Notes: a model not told the origin generated them from the letters alone. DNA of 64,000 nt from Thermoguttaceae bacterium (GCA_017441605.1 JAFRXD010000077.1:53404-117403); one strand, 5' to 3'. Numbered from the stretch's first letter, positions 15,130 to 24,666 are shown. Program-made: numbers and translations.

Positions 15130-16209
15130 TTACGCCGCGACCGGCGGAAAGAAGTCCCCGAGGTCCGTGACGTCGATCAGTCCGACCGGCGCCCCGTTGG
15201 CGTCGACGACCGGCAGCTCGCTGATTTTCTTGGCGCTCATCGCGGTGACCGCCTCTTTCAAGAGGGTCCCGACCCGCGCGACCGTCGGGTTTTTGGTCAT
15301 AACGCGGCTAATCGGACGCTCGAAGTCGGTCTCCCCCGACTCGAAGAGCTTCGCCAAATCGGAGTCGGTAAAAATCCCCGACAGCAGCCCTCGCTCGTCG
15401 ACGAGCAACACCGCCCCCGACCGACGACCCGGCTTCCGGCACGAGGTAAAGACCTCGCGTATCGTCTCGGTATCCCTCGCGACCCGGCACCGCTCGATCG
15501 GGCGCGCGCAGTCCTCCGCGAGGCTCAATTGCCGTCCGAGCGAGCCCCCCGGGTGGAATCGCGCGAAATCCTCCGAGCGAAAACCCTTTTCCCGACTGAC
15601 CGTTAGCGCCAGCGCGTCACCGACCGCGAGCATCGCCGCCGCGCTCGAGCTCGGCGCCAATTTGAGCGCGTCCGCCTCTTCGATCCGCCCTAGTTCGAGA
15701 ACGACGTCCGCCGCTCGACCCAGCGCGCTCGAGCGCGTCGAGACGATCGCGACGATCGGTACGCCCCGCGCGCTCAGCGGAGCCAAGATTTTCTTGATCT
15801 CCTCCGTCTCGCCGCTATAAGAAAGCGCCAGAACGACGTCCCCTTGACGAACCGTTCCCAAATCGCCGTGGAACGCCTCGCCGGGGTGCATAAAGTGGCT
15901 CGGGGTCCCCGTCGACGAGAACGTCGCCGAGAGTTTTCGACCGATCAGCCCCGCTTTCCCCATCCCGGTGACGACCAGCGACCCCGCGCAGTCGAGAACC
16001 AGCGAGACCGCCTCGCAAAATTCCTCGTCGAGTCGGTCGATTTGCGCCAGAATCGCGTCGCTTTCGGACCGAAGCGCCGCGCGCGCGAACTCCAGGGCGC
16101 GCTCCGAGCGCTCGCGCGGCTCCGACGCGAGCGCCAGCGACCCGCGAGAGCGAGGGGCGGAGTCGGCGCGGGATACGAAATCGGCGAATTTTAAGGTCGG
16201 TTCGGACAT
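15130..16209 (-). CDS. kdsD: Arabinose-5-phosphate isomerase (KpsF/GutQ family)
   Basis: 359 residues. A SIS domain occupies about residues 55-200 (VVTGMGKAGLIGRKLSATF, then a Thr/Ser-rich sugar-phosphate loop, SYSGETEEIK). Two CBS domains follow (about 225-355; ISRVMTKNPTVARVGTLLKE and ISELPVVDANGAPVGLIDVT). This is the standard arrangement of the enzyme that converts ribulose 5-phosphate to arabinose 5-phosphate, the first step to Kdo for lipopolysaccharide. The N-terminus is about 30 residues longer than in E. coli KdsD. It is transcribed against its neighbours and lies between the MoxR and SWIM genes. The family assignment is firm; Kdo-pathway use is inferred from the family. Confidence 0.88.
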   Translation of the reverse strand: MSEPTLKFADFVSRADSAPRSRGSLALASEPRERSERALEFARAALRSESDAILAQIDRLDEEFCEAVSLVLDCAGSLVVTGMGKAGLIGRKLSATFSSTGTPSHFMHPGEAFHGDLGTVRQGDVVLALSYSGETEEIKKILAPLSARGVPIVAIVSTRSSALGRAADVVLELGRIEEADALKLAPSSSAAAMLAVGDALALTVSREKGFRSEDFARFHPGGSLGRQLSLAEDCARPIERCRVARDTETIREVFTSCRKPGRRSGAVLLVDERGLLSGIFTDSDLAKLFESGETDFERPISRVMTKNPTVARVGTLLKEAVTAMSAKKISELPVVDANGAPVGLIDVTDLGDFFPPVAA

Positions 16210-16300
16210 GGGGCAAAAGTTCCTTCAAAAGCTCTTTCGCGCGAAAAAGCGCGGTTGAATACTACCGACTTTTTTCCCCCGGCGCAAGGTCGAAAAAAAC

Positions 16301-16329
16301 TTGACGCCGCCGGTTCGTCCGGTCATAAT
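16301..16329 (+). promoter_or_regulatory. Strong sigma-70-type promoter for the SWIM-solenoid-DUF5682-VWA unit
   Basis: TTGACG (16301-16306), a 17-base spacer and CATAAT (16324-16329) lie 90 bases before the SWIM gene. All later genes on this strand up to 38262 have gaps of at most ~90 bases, so this promoter could drive about 22 kb. Confidence 0.65.
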
Positions 16330-16418
16330 GAACGATCGAAACCCAATCGGGGCGACTTTGGCGCGACCCAACCCGCCCGAGCTTCCCCGGACTCGTCCGC
16401 CAATGGAGAACTATTTCT

Positions 16419-17816
16419 ATGAATTTCTCGCGAGAACAAGTCAACGCAATGGCGCCGGACGCGGCTTCCCTAACCGCCGGCAAGAAAATCGCGTCCTCGA
16501 CCTGGGCGTCCTTCGGAGCCTCCGAGCGCGCCCTTTGGGGAGAATTCGCCGGAAGCGGCAAGAATCCCTACCAAGTGGAGGTCGATCTGCGCAATATGGG
16601 GTTCAAGTGTTCCTGTCCTAGCCGTAAGATACCTTGCAAGCACGTCCTGGGATTGCTCTTGACCGCGCTCGACTCCAATCCGAAACAAGATGGCCCCGAG
16701 CCCCAATGGGTCTCCGATTGGCTCGACAAGCGCGACGAGCGCGCCGAAAAGAAAAAGGCGAAAGAGGCGAAAGAGGCGGGCGAAGCCGAAGAGGACAAGC
16801 CGAAGAAGACCGTTAAAAAAGCCCCCAAAACCCCCTCGAAAAGCTCCGAGAAGAACGCCGCGAAGCGCGAGGCGCGCGTCGCCGAGGGCGTCGAACAACT
16901 TAAGACCTGGCTCTCCGACCTAATTCGAGTCGGGCTCGGCTCCCTCGATCCGAAGTCGAAGGTCTGGGACGAGGAGGCGAAGCGGCTCGTCGACGCCCAA
17001 GCGCCCGGGCTCGCGGGGATTGTCTCGAGCATCGGCGAGTTCGCCGCGGCTTTCCCGAACGAGCGCGAGGCCCTCTTGGGCAAAATGGGCAGGCTCGCCC
17101 TCCTTGTCGAGGCGTGCGGCAAAATCGACAAAGCCCCCGAGGATTTCGCCAGCGAGCTGCGCCAGACGATCGGGTGGACCGTCTCCCAAGCCGACGTTTT
17201 GGAATCCGGCGAGCGCGTCGACGACCAATGGCTCTGCGTCGGGCGCCGAATCGTTCAAACCGGCAAAATCAAAGCGCTTCGAACCTGGTTCCGAGGCGCG
17301 AAATCGAAGCGCTGGGCCCTCTATCTCCAATTCGCCGCCGGTCGAGGCGCCTCCTTCGCCGAGCATTATCCGGAAGGGTTCGCCCGCCGAGAGACCGCCG
17401 CGCGGTTCTACCCCGGCGTCGTAAAACTCAGAGCCCTCTGGGAGGCGAACGAGACGATCGACCAACCGATGGAGAAAGCGGAACTTCCGAGCGACGCGGT
17501 TTCCACAATGCCGGAGCTCTTTAAGAACTACGCCGCCTCCCTCGCCAAGTTCCCCTGGCAAGAGCAGTTCCCCGTCGTCTTGAAGGGGATCGCGGTTCGC
17601 CCCGCCCCCGGCTCCGACAAAGACGACTGGAGCGCGATCGACGGCGAGGGGCGCGTCTTGCCCCTCGCGCTCGAGGACCCCGAGATCAGCGGCGCGACGT
17701 TCGCGGTCGTTTCCGCGTCTCGCCCGGTCGACCTTTTCGGGGAGTGGAACGGGCGGACTTTCGCGCCCCTCTCCGCGTGGGTCGACGGAAAACTCGTCTT
17801 TCCGCAACTCTCGTAA
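16419..17816 (+). CDS. SWIM zinc-finger protein
   Basis: 465 residues. The SWIM motif is Cys64-x-Cys66 and Cys73-x-His75 in CSCPSRKIPCKH, preceded by the usual strand YQVEVDLRNMGFK. Residues ~105-160 are a Lys/Glu/Ala-rich linker, and the rest is helical and then beta-rich, with an ending (WNGRTFAPLSAWVDGKLVFPQL) that looks like a small separate domain. SWIM fingers bind DNA or protein. In many bacteria this type of SWIM protein sits beside DUF5691, MoxR, DUF5682 and VWA genes, as here; it resembles the role of E. coli yehQ. The first solenoid paralogue begins 50 bases later. Confidence 0.8.
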   Translation: MNFSREQVNAMAPDAASLTAGKKIASSTWASFGASERALWGEFAGSGKNPYQVEVDLRNMGFKCSCPSRKIPCKHVLGLLLTALDSNPKQDGPEPQWVSDWLDKRDERAEKKKAKEAKEAGEAEEDKPKKTVKKAPKTPSKSSEKNAAKREARVAEGVEQLKTWLSDLIRVGLGSLDPKSKVWDEEAKRLVDAQAPGLAGIVSSIGEFAAAFPNEREALLGKMGRLALLVEACGKIDKAPEDFASELRQTIGWTVSQADVLESGERVDDQWLCVGRRIVQTGKIKALRTWFRGAKSKRWALYLQFAAGRGASFAEHYPEGFARRETAARFYPGVVKLRALWEANETIDQPMEKAELPSDAVSTMPELFKNYAASLAKFPWQEQFPVVLKGIAVRPAPGSDKDDWSAIDGEGRVLPLALEDPEISGATFAVVSASRPVDLFGEWNGRTFAPLSAWVDGKLVFPQLS

Positions 17817-17866
17817 TCGGGTCGCCAACGCGACGAACGAGCTCGTTTAACGATATCGGAGGAAAA

Positions 17867-19513
17867 ATGGACTCCGCGCTTCTTCAAAACGCGATAACGG
17901 GGGGCTCCGGCTCCCCTTGGGATCTTCTCTTAAAGGTCGGCGCCGAGCGACTTCGCGAGACGTCGAGCTCGAAGCCGCCGGCGACGGGACCGAGCGAGCT
18001 CGTCTTCTTCCCGCCCGACGAGAGGGAGGCGTTTTCCGTCGACGACGCCGATTTCCTACTCCGAGCGCGCTCCCCGGAGTTCGGAATCGGGACCGGGAAA
18101 CGCTTCCCCGCCTCCCGCGTCGACAAACTCGTCGAAATGCTGGCGGGAAAATATTCCCAGCGCGTTCTTTCGGACGAGGAGATCGGGCGCCTTTGCGGCA
18201 ACGCCGGGCGCTTTCTGGTCTTTATCTCGAAGAACGAGTATTTGAAGCGCAATTTCCCGCCCCAATTTCAGTACGAAACCCTCGATCGCGAGACGCAAAT
18301 CCGCGAGACGACCCGGGTCGCCCTCGACTCCCCCTCGACCCGGCTCCGCCTCAACGCGCTCATGACCCTCCGCGAGCTGGATCCCGCCAAAGGGCGCGAG
18401 CTTTTGGCGGAGATTTGCCAAAAGGCGGAGAGCGACGATCCGAAGAAAGCCCCGAAACTTCGCGCCGATCTCTTGCTTTCGATGTGGTACGGACTTAGCG
18501 AGGAGGACGAGCCGTTCCTCGAAGACGCCCTGGCGACCGGAAACGCCGCGACGGTCCGAACCGCGGTCAAACTCCTCGTTCAGCTTCCGAGCTCGCGAGT
18601 CGGAAAAGTCCTCCGCGAACTAGCCGACTCGGTCCTAACGAGCGACGGAAAACTCGTTCCTCCCGCGTATTCCAAGGACCTGAAAAAGTTCGGGATCCCC
18701 AAATGCGAAGGCGCGGAATTAGCCGCGCGAATTATCGGCTCGGTCCCGTTGAGCCATTGGGAAAACCGCTTCGCCGCGACCCCCGAGAAGATCGCGAAAA
18801 TTTTTCCAGCGGCCCAAGAAACGGAACCGGTTTACGCCGGCTGGATGATCTCCGTCGTCTCTTTCGGAGCGGGTCCCGAATGGGTTCGCGTTGTCGCGTC
18901 CATTTGCCAATTGTCTCGCGCCGGAACTAAAAGACCCATATTCGTCGAGGAGTCCTTGTCAAAATTGCTAAACGACGAGACCGGCGAGCGTCAAGACGAT
19001 TACGATAACTTATTCAAAAAAGTCGCTTCGACAATAGCTCCCGAAGCGGCGAGAGATTGCGAGTCGACCTATCTCAAATATCTCTGCGAAATCTTTGGAG
19101 ACACGGCGGATCATAGCGACTATCGCCAATTCGAGGCAACGGCGGATTACGAACCAACTCCCTGGAGCGACGAGTTTTGCGAGAGATATTTTAAATTCGT
19201 CTTCGACGATCTAACGATCGAAAAAGCTTATTTGAGAGCGTTTATGCTTATGACGCAAGTACATATGTTCCCTAGAATTTGGCGCGATAAAATCCTAACG
19301 ATCTTACAAGACCTCGGTAAGGAACCGGGCGTTTATCGCATCGCGTTGGACGACGCTTCGCGCAATATCCAAAAGGCGAACGAAGCCGAAGACCGATTCG
19401 GCGATTATCGTAAGGCGTTGAAGCCGCTAGGGATTTCCTATAAGTATCAAGACGCTCTCCCCTGGATTCGAATCAACGAGCGAAAAGAGGCCCTAGCCAA
19501 ACGAGCGCAATAA
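17867..19513 (+). CDS. DUF5691-like alpha-solenoid protein, array copy 1
   Basis: 548 residues. The family blocks, in order, are: N-terminal LLQNAITGG..SPW (1-18); FFPPDERE (about 47-54); GKRFPASRV (77-85); CGNAGRFLVF (about 110-119); RETTRVA; LRELDPAKGREL; a HEAT-like helical stretch with EEDEPFLEDALATGN; PAYSKDLKKFGIPK; ETEPVYAGW; YEPTPWSDEFC; and RFGDYRKAL. The repeated helix pairs suggest an alpha-solenoid. The annotated frame is open from 17744, but ATG 17867 follows GGAGG and aligns with the other copies. DUF5691 is assigned from gene company and the start/end motifs, not from a search. Its TAA overlaps the next ATG. Confidence 0.75.
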   Translation: MDSALLQNAITGGSGSPWDLLLKVGAERLRETSSSKPPATGPSELVFFPPDEREAFSVDDADFLLRARSPEFGIGTGKRFPASRVDKLVEMLAGKYSQRVLSDEEIGRLCGNAGRFLVFISKNEYLKRNFPPQFQYETLDRETQIRETTRVALDSPSTRLRLNALMTLRELDPAKGRELLAEICQKAESDDPKKAPKLRADLLLSMWYGLSEEDEPFLEDALATGNAATVRTAVKLLVQLPSSRVGKVLRELADSVLTSDGKLVPPAYSKDLKKFGIPKCEGAELAARIIGSVPLSHWENRFAATPEKIAKIFPAAQETEPVYAGWMISVVSFGAGPEWVRVVASICQLSRAGTKRPIFVEESLSKLLNDETGERQDDYDNLFKKVASTIAPEAARDCESTYLKYLCEIFGDTADHSDYRQFEATADYEPTPWSDEFCERYFKFVFDDLTIEKAYLRAFMLMTQVHMFPRIWRDKILTILQDLGKEPGVYRIALDDASRNIQKANEAEDRFGDYRKALKPLGISYKYQDALPWIRINERKEALAKRAQ

Positions 19514-21132
19514 TGAAACAAGACCTTCTCCAAAACGCGACCCTCGGCGATCCGAGCGCCCCTTGGCAAACCCTCCTGCGCGCCGGGGCGGAGTCTCTTC
19601 GCGACGCCTCGATCCCCCTCGCTCCCGACCCGGGGGCGAGCGCGATCGTTTTCTTCCCCTCCGACGAGCGCGAGACCCTCTCCCTCGACGACGCCGACTA
19701 CCTGCTCGACTCCGGGCATTTCCGGTTCGTCGCCGAGAGCGGCAAGCGATTTCCCGAGTCCCGCGTCGTTCGGCTCGTCGACAGTTTCGCGAGAGACTAT
19801 CATAAGCGCGAGCTTACCGACGAGCAAATCGGAAACCTTTGCGGTAACCCCGGGCGTTTCCTCGTCTTCGTTTCCCGCGACGACAATCGCAAGCGCTGTC
19901 TGCCCCCCGAGTTGCCCTACGAAGTCCTCGACGACGAGGCGCTCGTTCGCGAAACGACCCGCGTCGCGACGGGCGACGCGTCTCCCGGAACGCGATTTAA
20001 CGCTCTGCTCGCCCTGCGCGCGCGCGACCCCGAGAAAGGTCGCGAAGCGTTGACGACAATTTGGAACGAGTCGGAGGAGAGGGAACCGAAGAGCCGGAGG
20101 AGCGCGCGCTCGGAACTCTTGCCAGCGGCGTTGTTCGGGCTTGGCGAGGACGACGCGCCGTTTCTCGAGCGCGCGCGTCTCGACGGAAATTTCGAGACGG
20201 TTCAAATCGCGATCCGATTGCTCGCGCGGTTGCCGAACTCGCCGACTCGCGCGAGGTTGCGCGAGCTCGCCGACTCCGTGTTGAAGCCGGACGGTTCTCT
20301 CGAGCCCGCGACTTTTTCCAAGGACTTGAAGAAATTCGGTTTTCCAAAATGCGAGGGGGAGGAATTGGCGATTCGATTCCTCGCCGCGCTTCCGAGCGAC
20401 TACTGGGACGAGCGATTCGGCTCCGCGAAGGCGTTCGAGGAAATATTCCCGTTTTCCGCCAAGACGAGGGCTCTCTACGCGGCTCGGCTTATTTCGATCG
20501 TCGAGTTTGGCGCGACCCCCGAATGGTTCCGCGCGGTCGTTCCGATCTATTTGGCGAGTTGGCATAAAAAGAAAGTCGGCGAAACGATTTACAATCTCCT
20601 CGTTCTTTCGGATCTCGTTCGCTTCTGGGGTTGGTCTAGTTCCTTTATAAAGTGCGCCCGAATCGTCGCCCCCGAGGTCGCGAAATATTGCGACCTAGAG
20701 GCGCGCGATCGCGTCAATAACGGTTCCCGAACCCGCGACCGCGACTTCGCCGAGTTCGAAATGCGCTCGAAATACGAACCGACCCCGTGGAGCGAAGACT
20801 TTTGCAAGGCGTTCTATCGCTGGATCTTCGAGAACCCGACCGGCGACCGCGCCTACGTCCGCGCCCTGTCCCTCGCGACCAACCTCGATATGTTTCCGCG
20901 AAAAATGCGCGACGAAATCGTCGCGGAGTTTAAGGCGCGCGGGGACAAACCCAGCGGATTCGGCTACGCCGGTCGCAACGCCGAATTCATCGCGAACTCC
21001 GTCAACGAAGGCGAGAAACGCTTCGGGGATTACCGCCGCAACTTGCATCCGACGCTACTCGAGCGCGTCGTCGAGAACCGTTTTCTGTGGATCCGCGTTT
21101 GGGCGAAAAACAAGGCGAAAGCGAGCAAATAA
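19513..21132 (+). CDS. DUF5691-like alpha-solenoid protein, array copy 2
   Basis: 539 residues. The start overlaps the previous stop (TAATG), indicating translational coupling. It keeps all the family blocks: LLQNATLGDPSAPW, FFPSDERETLSLDDADYLL, GKRFPESRV, CGNPGRFLVFVSR, YEVLDDEALVRETTRVA, FPKCEGEELAIRFL, YEPTPWSEDFC, NLDMFPRKMRDEI and KRFGDYRRNL. The C-terminus is WIRVWAKNKAKASK, the same WIR-type tail as copies 1 and 3. The central stretch between residues ~340 and 420 differs from the neighbours. No catalytic motif is visible, so an adaptor role is the likeliest reading. Confidence 0.75.
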   Translation: MKQDLLQNATLGDPSAPWQTLLRAGAESLRDASIPLAPDPGASAIVFFPSDERETLSLDDADYLLDSGHFRFVAESGKRFPESRVVRLVDSFARDYHKRELTDEQIGNLCGNPGRFLVFVSRDDNRKRCLPPELPYEVLDDEALVRETTRVATGDASPGTRFNALLALRARDPEKGREALTTIWNESEEREPKSRRSARSELLPAALFGLGEDDAPFLERARLDGNFETVQIAIRLLARLPNSPTRARLRELADSVLKPDGSLEPATFSKDLKKFGFPKCEGEELAIRFLAALPSDYWDERFGSAKAFEEIFPFSAKTRALYAARLISIVEFGATPEWFRAVVPIYLASWHKKKVGETIYNLLVLSDLVRFWGWSSSFIKCARIVAPEVAKYCDLEARDRVNNGSRTRDRDFAEFEMRSKYEPTPWSEDFCKAFYRWIFENPTGDRAYVRALSLATNLDMFPRKMRDEIVAEFKARGDKPSGFGYAGRNAEFIANSVNEGEKRFGDYRRNLHPTLLERVVENRFLWIRVWAKNKAKASK

Positions 21133-21137
21133 TCGCG

Positions 21138-22763
21138 ATGAGACAAGAACTTTTGAAAAACGCGGTCGTCGGCGATCCGAAAACCCCTTGGAAAACCCTC
21201 TTGGGCTTGGGAGCGGACGCGCTTCGAGACGCCTCGCTCAACTGCCCGAAAGAGACGGGGCGAGACGAGCGAGTTTTCTTTCCCCCCGACGAGCGAGAGT
21301 CCCTTTCGCTCGCCGACGCCGATTATTTGCTCAAAACCAAGTATTTTCGCTTCGCCTTGGGAACCGGAAAGCGATTTCCCGCGGCGCGAGTCAAACGACT
21401 CCTCAATAACCTTATGACGGAATGTGTTTCTCGCGATCTTTCCGACGAAGAGCTCGACGTTTTCTGTGGAAACGCGGGGCGTCTCTTGGTTTTCGTTTCG
21501 CGAAACGACGACTGGAAACGCGGTTTTCCGCCGTTTTTCCAGTACGAGCCTATGAACGACGAGACTCTTGTCCGAGAAACGACGCGTGCCGTCAAAACCG
21601 TTCCGTCGCCCGTTTTGCGCAGGGGCGCGCTCGAAGCGCTTAGAGATCGAGATCCCGCGAAGGGACGCGAGTTAATGAAAACCGTTTGGAAGGGGAGCGA
21701 GAACGACGATCCGAAAAAACTTCAAGCGCGTCGCGCCGAACTATTGCCCGCGATGCGGTTCGGGCTTGGGAAGGAGGACGAGCCATTTCTCGAGGATGCG
21801 CTGGCGACGGGCAACGTCGCGGCGGTTCGCGAAGCAGTCAAAGCGCTCGCGCTGTTGCGAAACTCTTCCGTGTGGAAAACGTTGCGCGCGCTCGGGGACG
21901 GGGTCTTGACCCCGGAAGGGGAGTTCGCGCCCCCGGAGTACTCCAAGGAGTTGAAGAAACTCGGCTTTCCGAAATGCGAGGGCGAGGAGCTGGGAATCAG
22001 AATCCTCGGCGCGATCCCAAACGACTATTGGGAAAAGCGATTTGGAAAATCGGCTAAGAAATTCGTCGAGCTTATGCCGTTCTCCCCGAAAACGGCGCCG
22101 ATTTACGCGGGTCGGCTCATTTCGATCGTCGAGTTCGGCGCGAACTCCGACTGGTTCCGCGCGATCGCCCCGGTTTGCGCCGCGAGTTGGAGCGCGAAGA
22201 TATGCGGACCTACGATTAAGCGACTACTCGTTCATAACGAGGTCGGTTTTTCAAACAACGAGACGGCGGATAATTATAGCGCTTTTTTCTTGGCGATCGC
22301 TCGAATCGTCGATCCCGAAGCCGCTCGGATTTGCTATCTGTGGACCTCGAACGGAATGGGATTCTTAGGACGTCGCGACCCCGACAACTTCGGTCCGAGA
22401 ATAATGTGCGAGCCAACTCCTTGGAGCGACAAGTTTTGTCAAGAATATTACCAATGGGCGTTCGAAGATCCCGACGAAGAAAGCGCTTATTCGAAAGCGC
22501 AAGGGGCGCTCGGCAATCCCGATATGTTCCCTCGACAAACGAGGGCAAAAATCGTCGCGGAATATCGAGCGCGCTGGGAGATTCCCAAGAGCTACGAGCG
22601 CTCGGGGCGCGAAGCGGCGACGATTGCGAAAAAGATCGACGAAGGAGAGAGACGATTTGGCGAGTATCATCTCGGCTTGCGCGATAGAGACCTTGTCGTC
22701 GATCGCAATCTCGAAGATCTCCCCCACTGGATCCGCGTTTGGGCGAAATCGACCGCGCGCTAG
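21138..22763 (+). CDS. DUF5691-like alpha-solenoid protein, array copy 3
   Basis: 541 residues from ATG 21138, which starts MRQELLKNAVVGDPKTPWKT and aligns with its paralogues; an in-frame start at 21087 would overlap copy 2 by 46 bases and add 17 unmatched residues. Copy 3 is closest to copy 2 (LISIVEFGANSDWFRAIAPV against LISIVEFGATPEWFRAVVPI) and shares the WIRVWAK tail. Blocks GKRFPAARV, EEDEPFLEDALATGN (also in copy 1), EYSKELKKLGFPKCEG, CEPTPWSDKFC and NPDMFPRQTRAKI are present. It starts 5 bases after copy 2 ends and sits 15 bases before copy 4. Confidence 0.75.
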   Translation: MRQELLKNAVVGDPKTPWKTLLGLGADALRDASLNCPKETGRDERVFFPPDERESLSLADADYLLKTKYFRFALGTGKRFPAARVKRLLNNLMTECVSRDLSDEELDVFCGNAGRLLVFVSRNDDWKRGFPPFFQYEPMNDETLVRETTRAVKTVPSPVLRRGALEALRDRDPAKGRELMKTVWKGSENDDPKKLQARRAELLPAMRFGLGKEDEPFLEDALATGNVAAVREAVKALALLRNSSVWKTLRALGDGVLTPEGEFAPPEYSKELKKLGFPKCEGEELGIRILGAIPNDYWEKRFGKSAKKFVELMPFSPKTAPIYAGRLISIVEFGANSDWFRAIAPVCAASWSAKICGPTIKRLLVHNEVGFSNNETADNYSAFFLAIARIVDPEAARICYLWTSNGMGFLGRRDPDNFGPRIMCEPTPWSDKFCQEYYQWAFEDPDEESAYSKAQGALGNPDMFPRQTRAKIVAEYRARWEIPKSYERSGREAATIAKKIDEGERRFGEYHLGLRDRDLVVDRNLEDLPHWIRVWAKSTAR

Positions 22764-22778
22764 CGAAAGGACGCCGAA

Positions 22779-24392
22779 ATGGATCGCCAATTATTTCAAA
22801 CCGCGACGACCGGGGACGCGAACTCCCCGTGGCGAACCCTCTTAAAGTCGGGCGCCGAGTCCCTCAACGACGCCTCGAGCCGCCCTCCGGCGCCGAGCGC
22901 GGCGGAATCGATTTGGTTCTATCCCCCGGACGACCAAGAGGTCTTTTCCGAGGACAACGCCGATTTCCTGCTCGACAAAGCCCGGTTGCGCCAATTGCGC
23001 GTCGGCGCCGCGGCTGGAAAACGGTTTCCCGAGACCCGGCTCGAAAAGCTGATCCGCTGTTTCGACTTGCCCGAGTCCCCCTATTTGACCGACGAGGAGA
23101 AGGCGTCTCTCTGCGGAAACGCCGGGCGAGCCCTCGCGCTCTTTTCCCGAAACGACGCTCTCTTGCGCAAGACGCCGCCGCTCTTTCCTTACGAGCCGCT
23201 CGACGACGCGATCCTCCTTCGCGAGACGACCCGGGTCGCGACGAGCGACGCGGTTCTCCCAGTTCGACGGAGCGCGATTCAAGCCCTGCGAAGTCGCGAC
23301 CCCCGCTTGGGGCGCGAGCTACTGGAGCGAGTCGTCGAGCGCGAGTCCGGGGACGAAAAGACGCGCGAGAAGGTTCTTAAAGGGCTCTTGCCCGCGCTTT
23401 GGACCGGGCTTGGAAATGCGGACGCCCCGTTCCTCGAGGAAACGGTCGCGCGCGAGAAACTCGCCGTCGCGCGCGAGGCCCTTATGGCTCTCGGAACCTT
23501 GCCCGATACCCGAATTGGCGCGAGACTCCGCGAGCTCGGGGACGCGATCTTCGCCGACGACGGATCGGTCGTCGAGCCGGAGTACTCCAAAGAATTGAAA
23601 TCGCTAGGGTTCGCGAAAGACAAAGGCTCGGTCCTCGCCGCCCGAATTTTGGGCGCGATTCCCCTCGAATATTGGGAGGAGCGCTTCGGCGAGTCCCCGG
23701 CGGAAATCGCCGAGCGGGTTCCGTTCTCCCCCGCGACCGAGCCGATATACGCCGGTTGGGTAATCTCTTACGTCAATTTCGGCGCGGACCGCGCCTGGCT
23801 CGAGGCGGCGTTTCCGATGATCGGACCCCTTAACGAGCGCGCCCTCGCCGACGAGGAGATCAAATGGCTATTGGTCGGCTCCAACAACGAGTACGAATGG
23901 GGCTACGGCTGGATTTTTGAGAATCGCGCGCGGGAACTGCGGCTCGAACTGGCGAAAGCGGTCGATCTTCGCCGCGCGGAGTTGGAGACAAATACCCCCG
24001 CCGGTCGCGATTACGCCCAACTGCTCGTTCGCGCGAACTACGAGCCCATGCCGTGGAGCGACGCGTTTTGCGACGAGTTCGAGCGCGGGTCCCTCGACGC
24101 GCCTTGCGATAGCGAATCGCATTTCGACCGCCGGCTGCGCGAACTCGCGAACTACGTCGACCTGTTCCCCCCGAAGGCGCGCGATCGGGTCGTCGCTCGA
24201 TTGAAGGAGGTCGCCGGAGATTCTCATCTTCGTCGCCTCGCGGCGCTCGAGGGCGAGAGCAACGCGAAAAACGTCGCCGAGGGCGAGCGCCGATTCGGCG
24301 ATTTTCGCCGGAATCTCTATCCGGAGCGCCGATCGCACAAGCGAATCAACGAGCTTCGTTGGGCGCGACCTCAAAGGAAGCGAGACGAATAA
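22779..24392 (+). CDS. DUF5691-like alpha-solenoid protein, array copy 4
   Basis: 537 residues starting MDRQLFQTATTGDANSPWRT. It has the standard blocks (FYPPDDQEVFSEDNADFLL, GKRFPETRL, CGNAGRALALFSR, LRETTRVA, ALRSRDPRLGRELL, EYSKELKSLGFAKDKG, PATEPIYAGWVISYVNFGA, YEPMPWSDAFCDEF, RRFGDFRRNL). Two local differences stand out: the Leu-Arg-rich RLRQLRVGAAAGKRF before block 3, and a shortened, diverged C-terminus (INELRWARPQRKRDE). The ATG has AAAGGA upstream. A truncated paralogue starts with TTG one base after its stop codon. Confidence 0.73.
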   Translation: MDRQLFQTATTGDANSPWRTLLKSGAESLNDASSRPPAPSAAESIWFYPPDDQEVFSEDNADFLLDKARLRQLRVGAAAGKRFPETRLEKLIRCFDLPESPYLTDEEKASLCGNAGRALALFSRNDALLRKTPPLFPYEPLDDAILLRETTRVATSDAVLPVRRSAIQALRSRDPRLGRELLERVVERESGDEKTREKVLKGLLPALWTGLGNADAPFLEETVAREKLAVAREALMALGTLPDTRIGARLRELGDAIFADDGSVVEPEYSKELKSLGFAKDKGSVLAARILGAIPLEYWEERFGESPAEIAERVPFSPATEPIYAGWVISYVNFGADRAWLEAAFPMIGPLNERALADEEIKWLLVGSNNEYEWGYGWIFENRARELRLELAKAVDLRRAELETNTPAGRDYAQLLVRANYEPMPWSDAFCDEFERGSLDAPCDSESHFDRRLRELANYVDLFPPKARDRVVARLKEVAGDSHLRRLAALEGESNAKNVAEGERRFGDFRRNLYPERRSHKRINELRWARPQRKRDE

Positions 24393-24393
24393 C

Positions 24394-24666
24394 TTGCGAG
24401 ATTCGAGCGAGAAAGAAACGATCCGGCGCGCGATCGTCGGGGATCCCGATTCCCCTTGGCGAACCCTCCTTTCGGCGGGCGCGAGCTATTTGCGCGCGGT
24501 CGAGCGCGATTGCCCGGAACCGACCGTCGGAGAAGGTGTTGTCCTCTTTGAGGAGCCCAAGCCCGCGCCGTCGAAACGCGGGTTCCTGCGCGCGTTTTTA
24601 ACCCGAGTCTTGGGCTCGCGAACAATAAAGAGCGCCGAGCGCGCCGGAGGTCTAACGCGGACGTGA
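24394..24666 (+). CDS. Truncated DUF5691-like paralogue, array copy 5 (N-terminal fragment)
   Basis: 90 residues from a TTG start (24394) lying one base after the stop of copy 4. Residues ~7-32 match the family N-terminus (ETIRRAIVGDPDSPWRTLLS), and VGEGVVLFEEPKP corresponds to the 'FFPPDE' block. Then the match ends and a basic tail follows (KRGFLRAFLTRVLGSRT), possibly amphipathic. The TGA overlaps the GTG of copy 6 (GTGA), so translation is coupled. It may be a decayed copy kept for coupling or a functional short form; a pseudogene is possible. No remnant of the missing C-terminal part lies downstream. Confidence 0.5.
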   Translation: MRDSSEKETIRRAIVGDPDSPWRTLLSAGASYLRAVERDCPEPTVGEGVVLFEEPKPAPSKRGFLRAFLTRVLGSRTIKSAERAGGLTRT

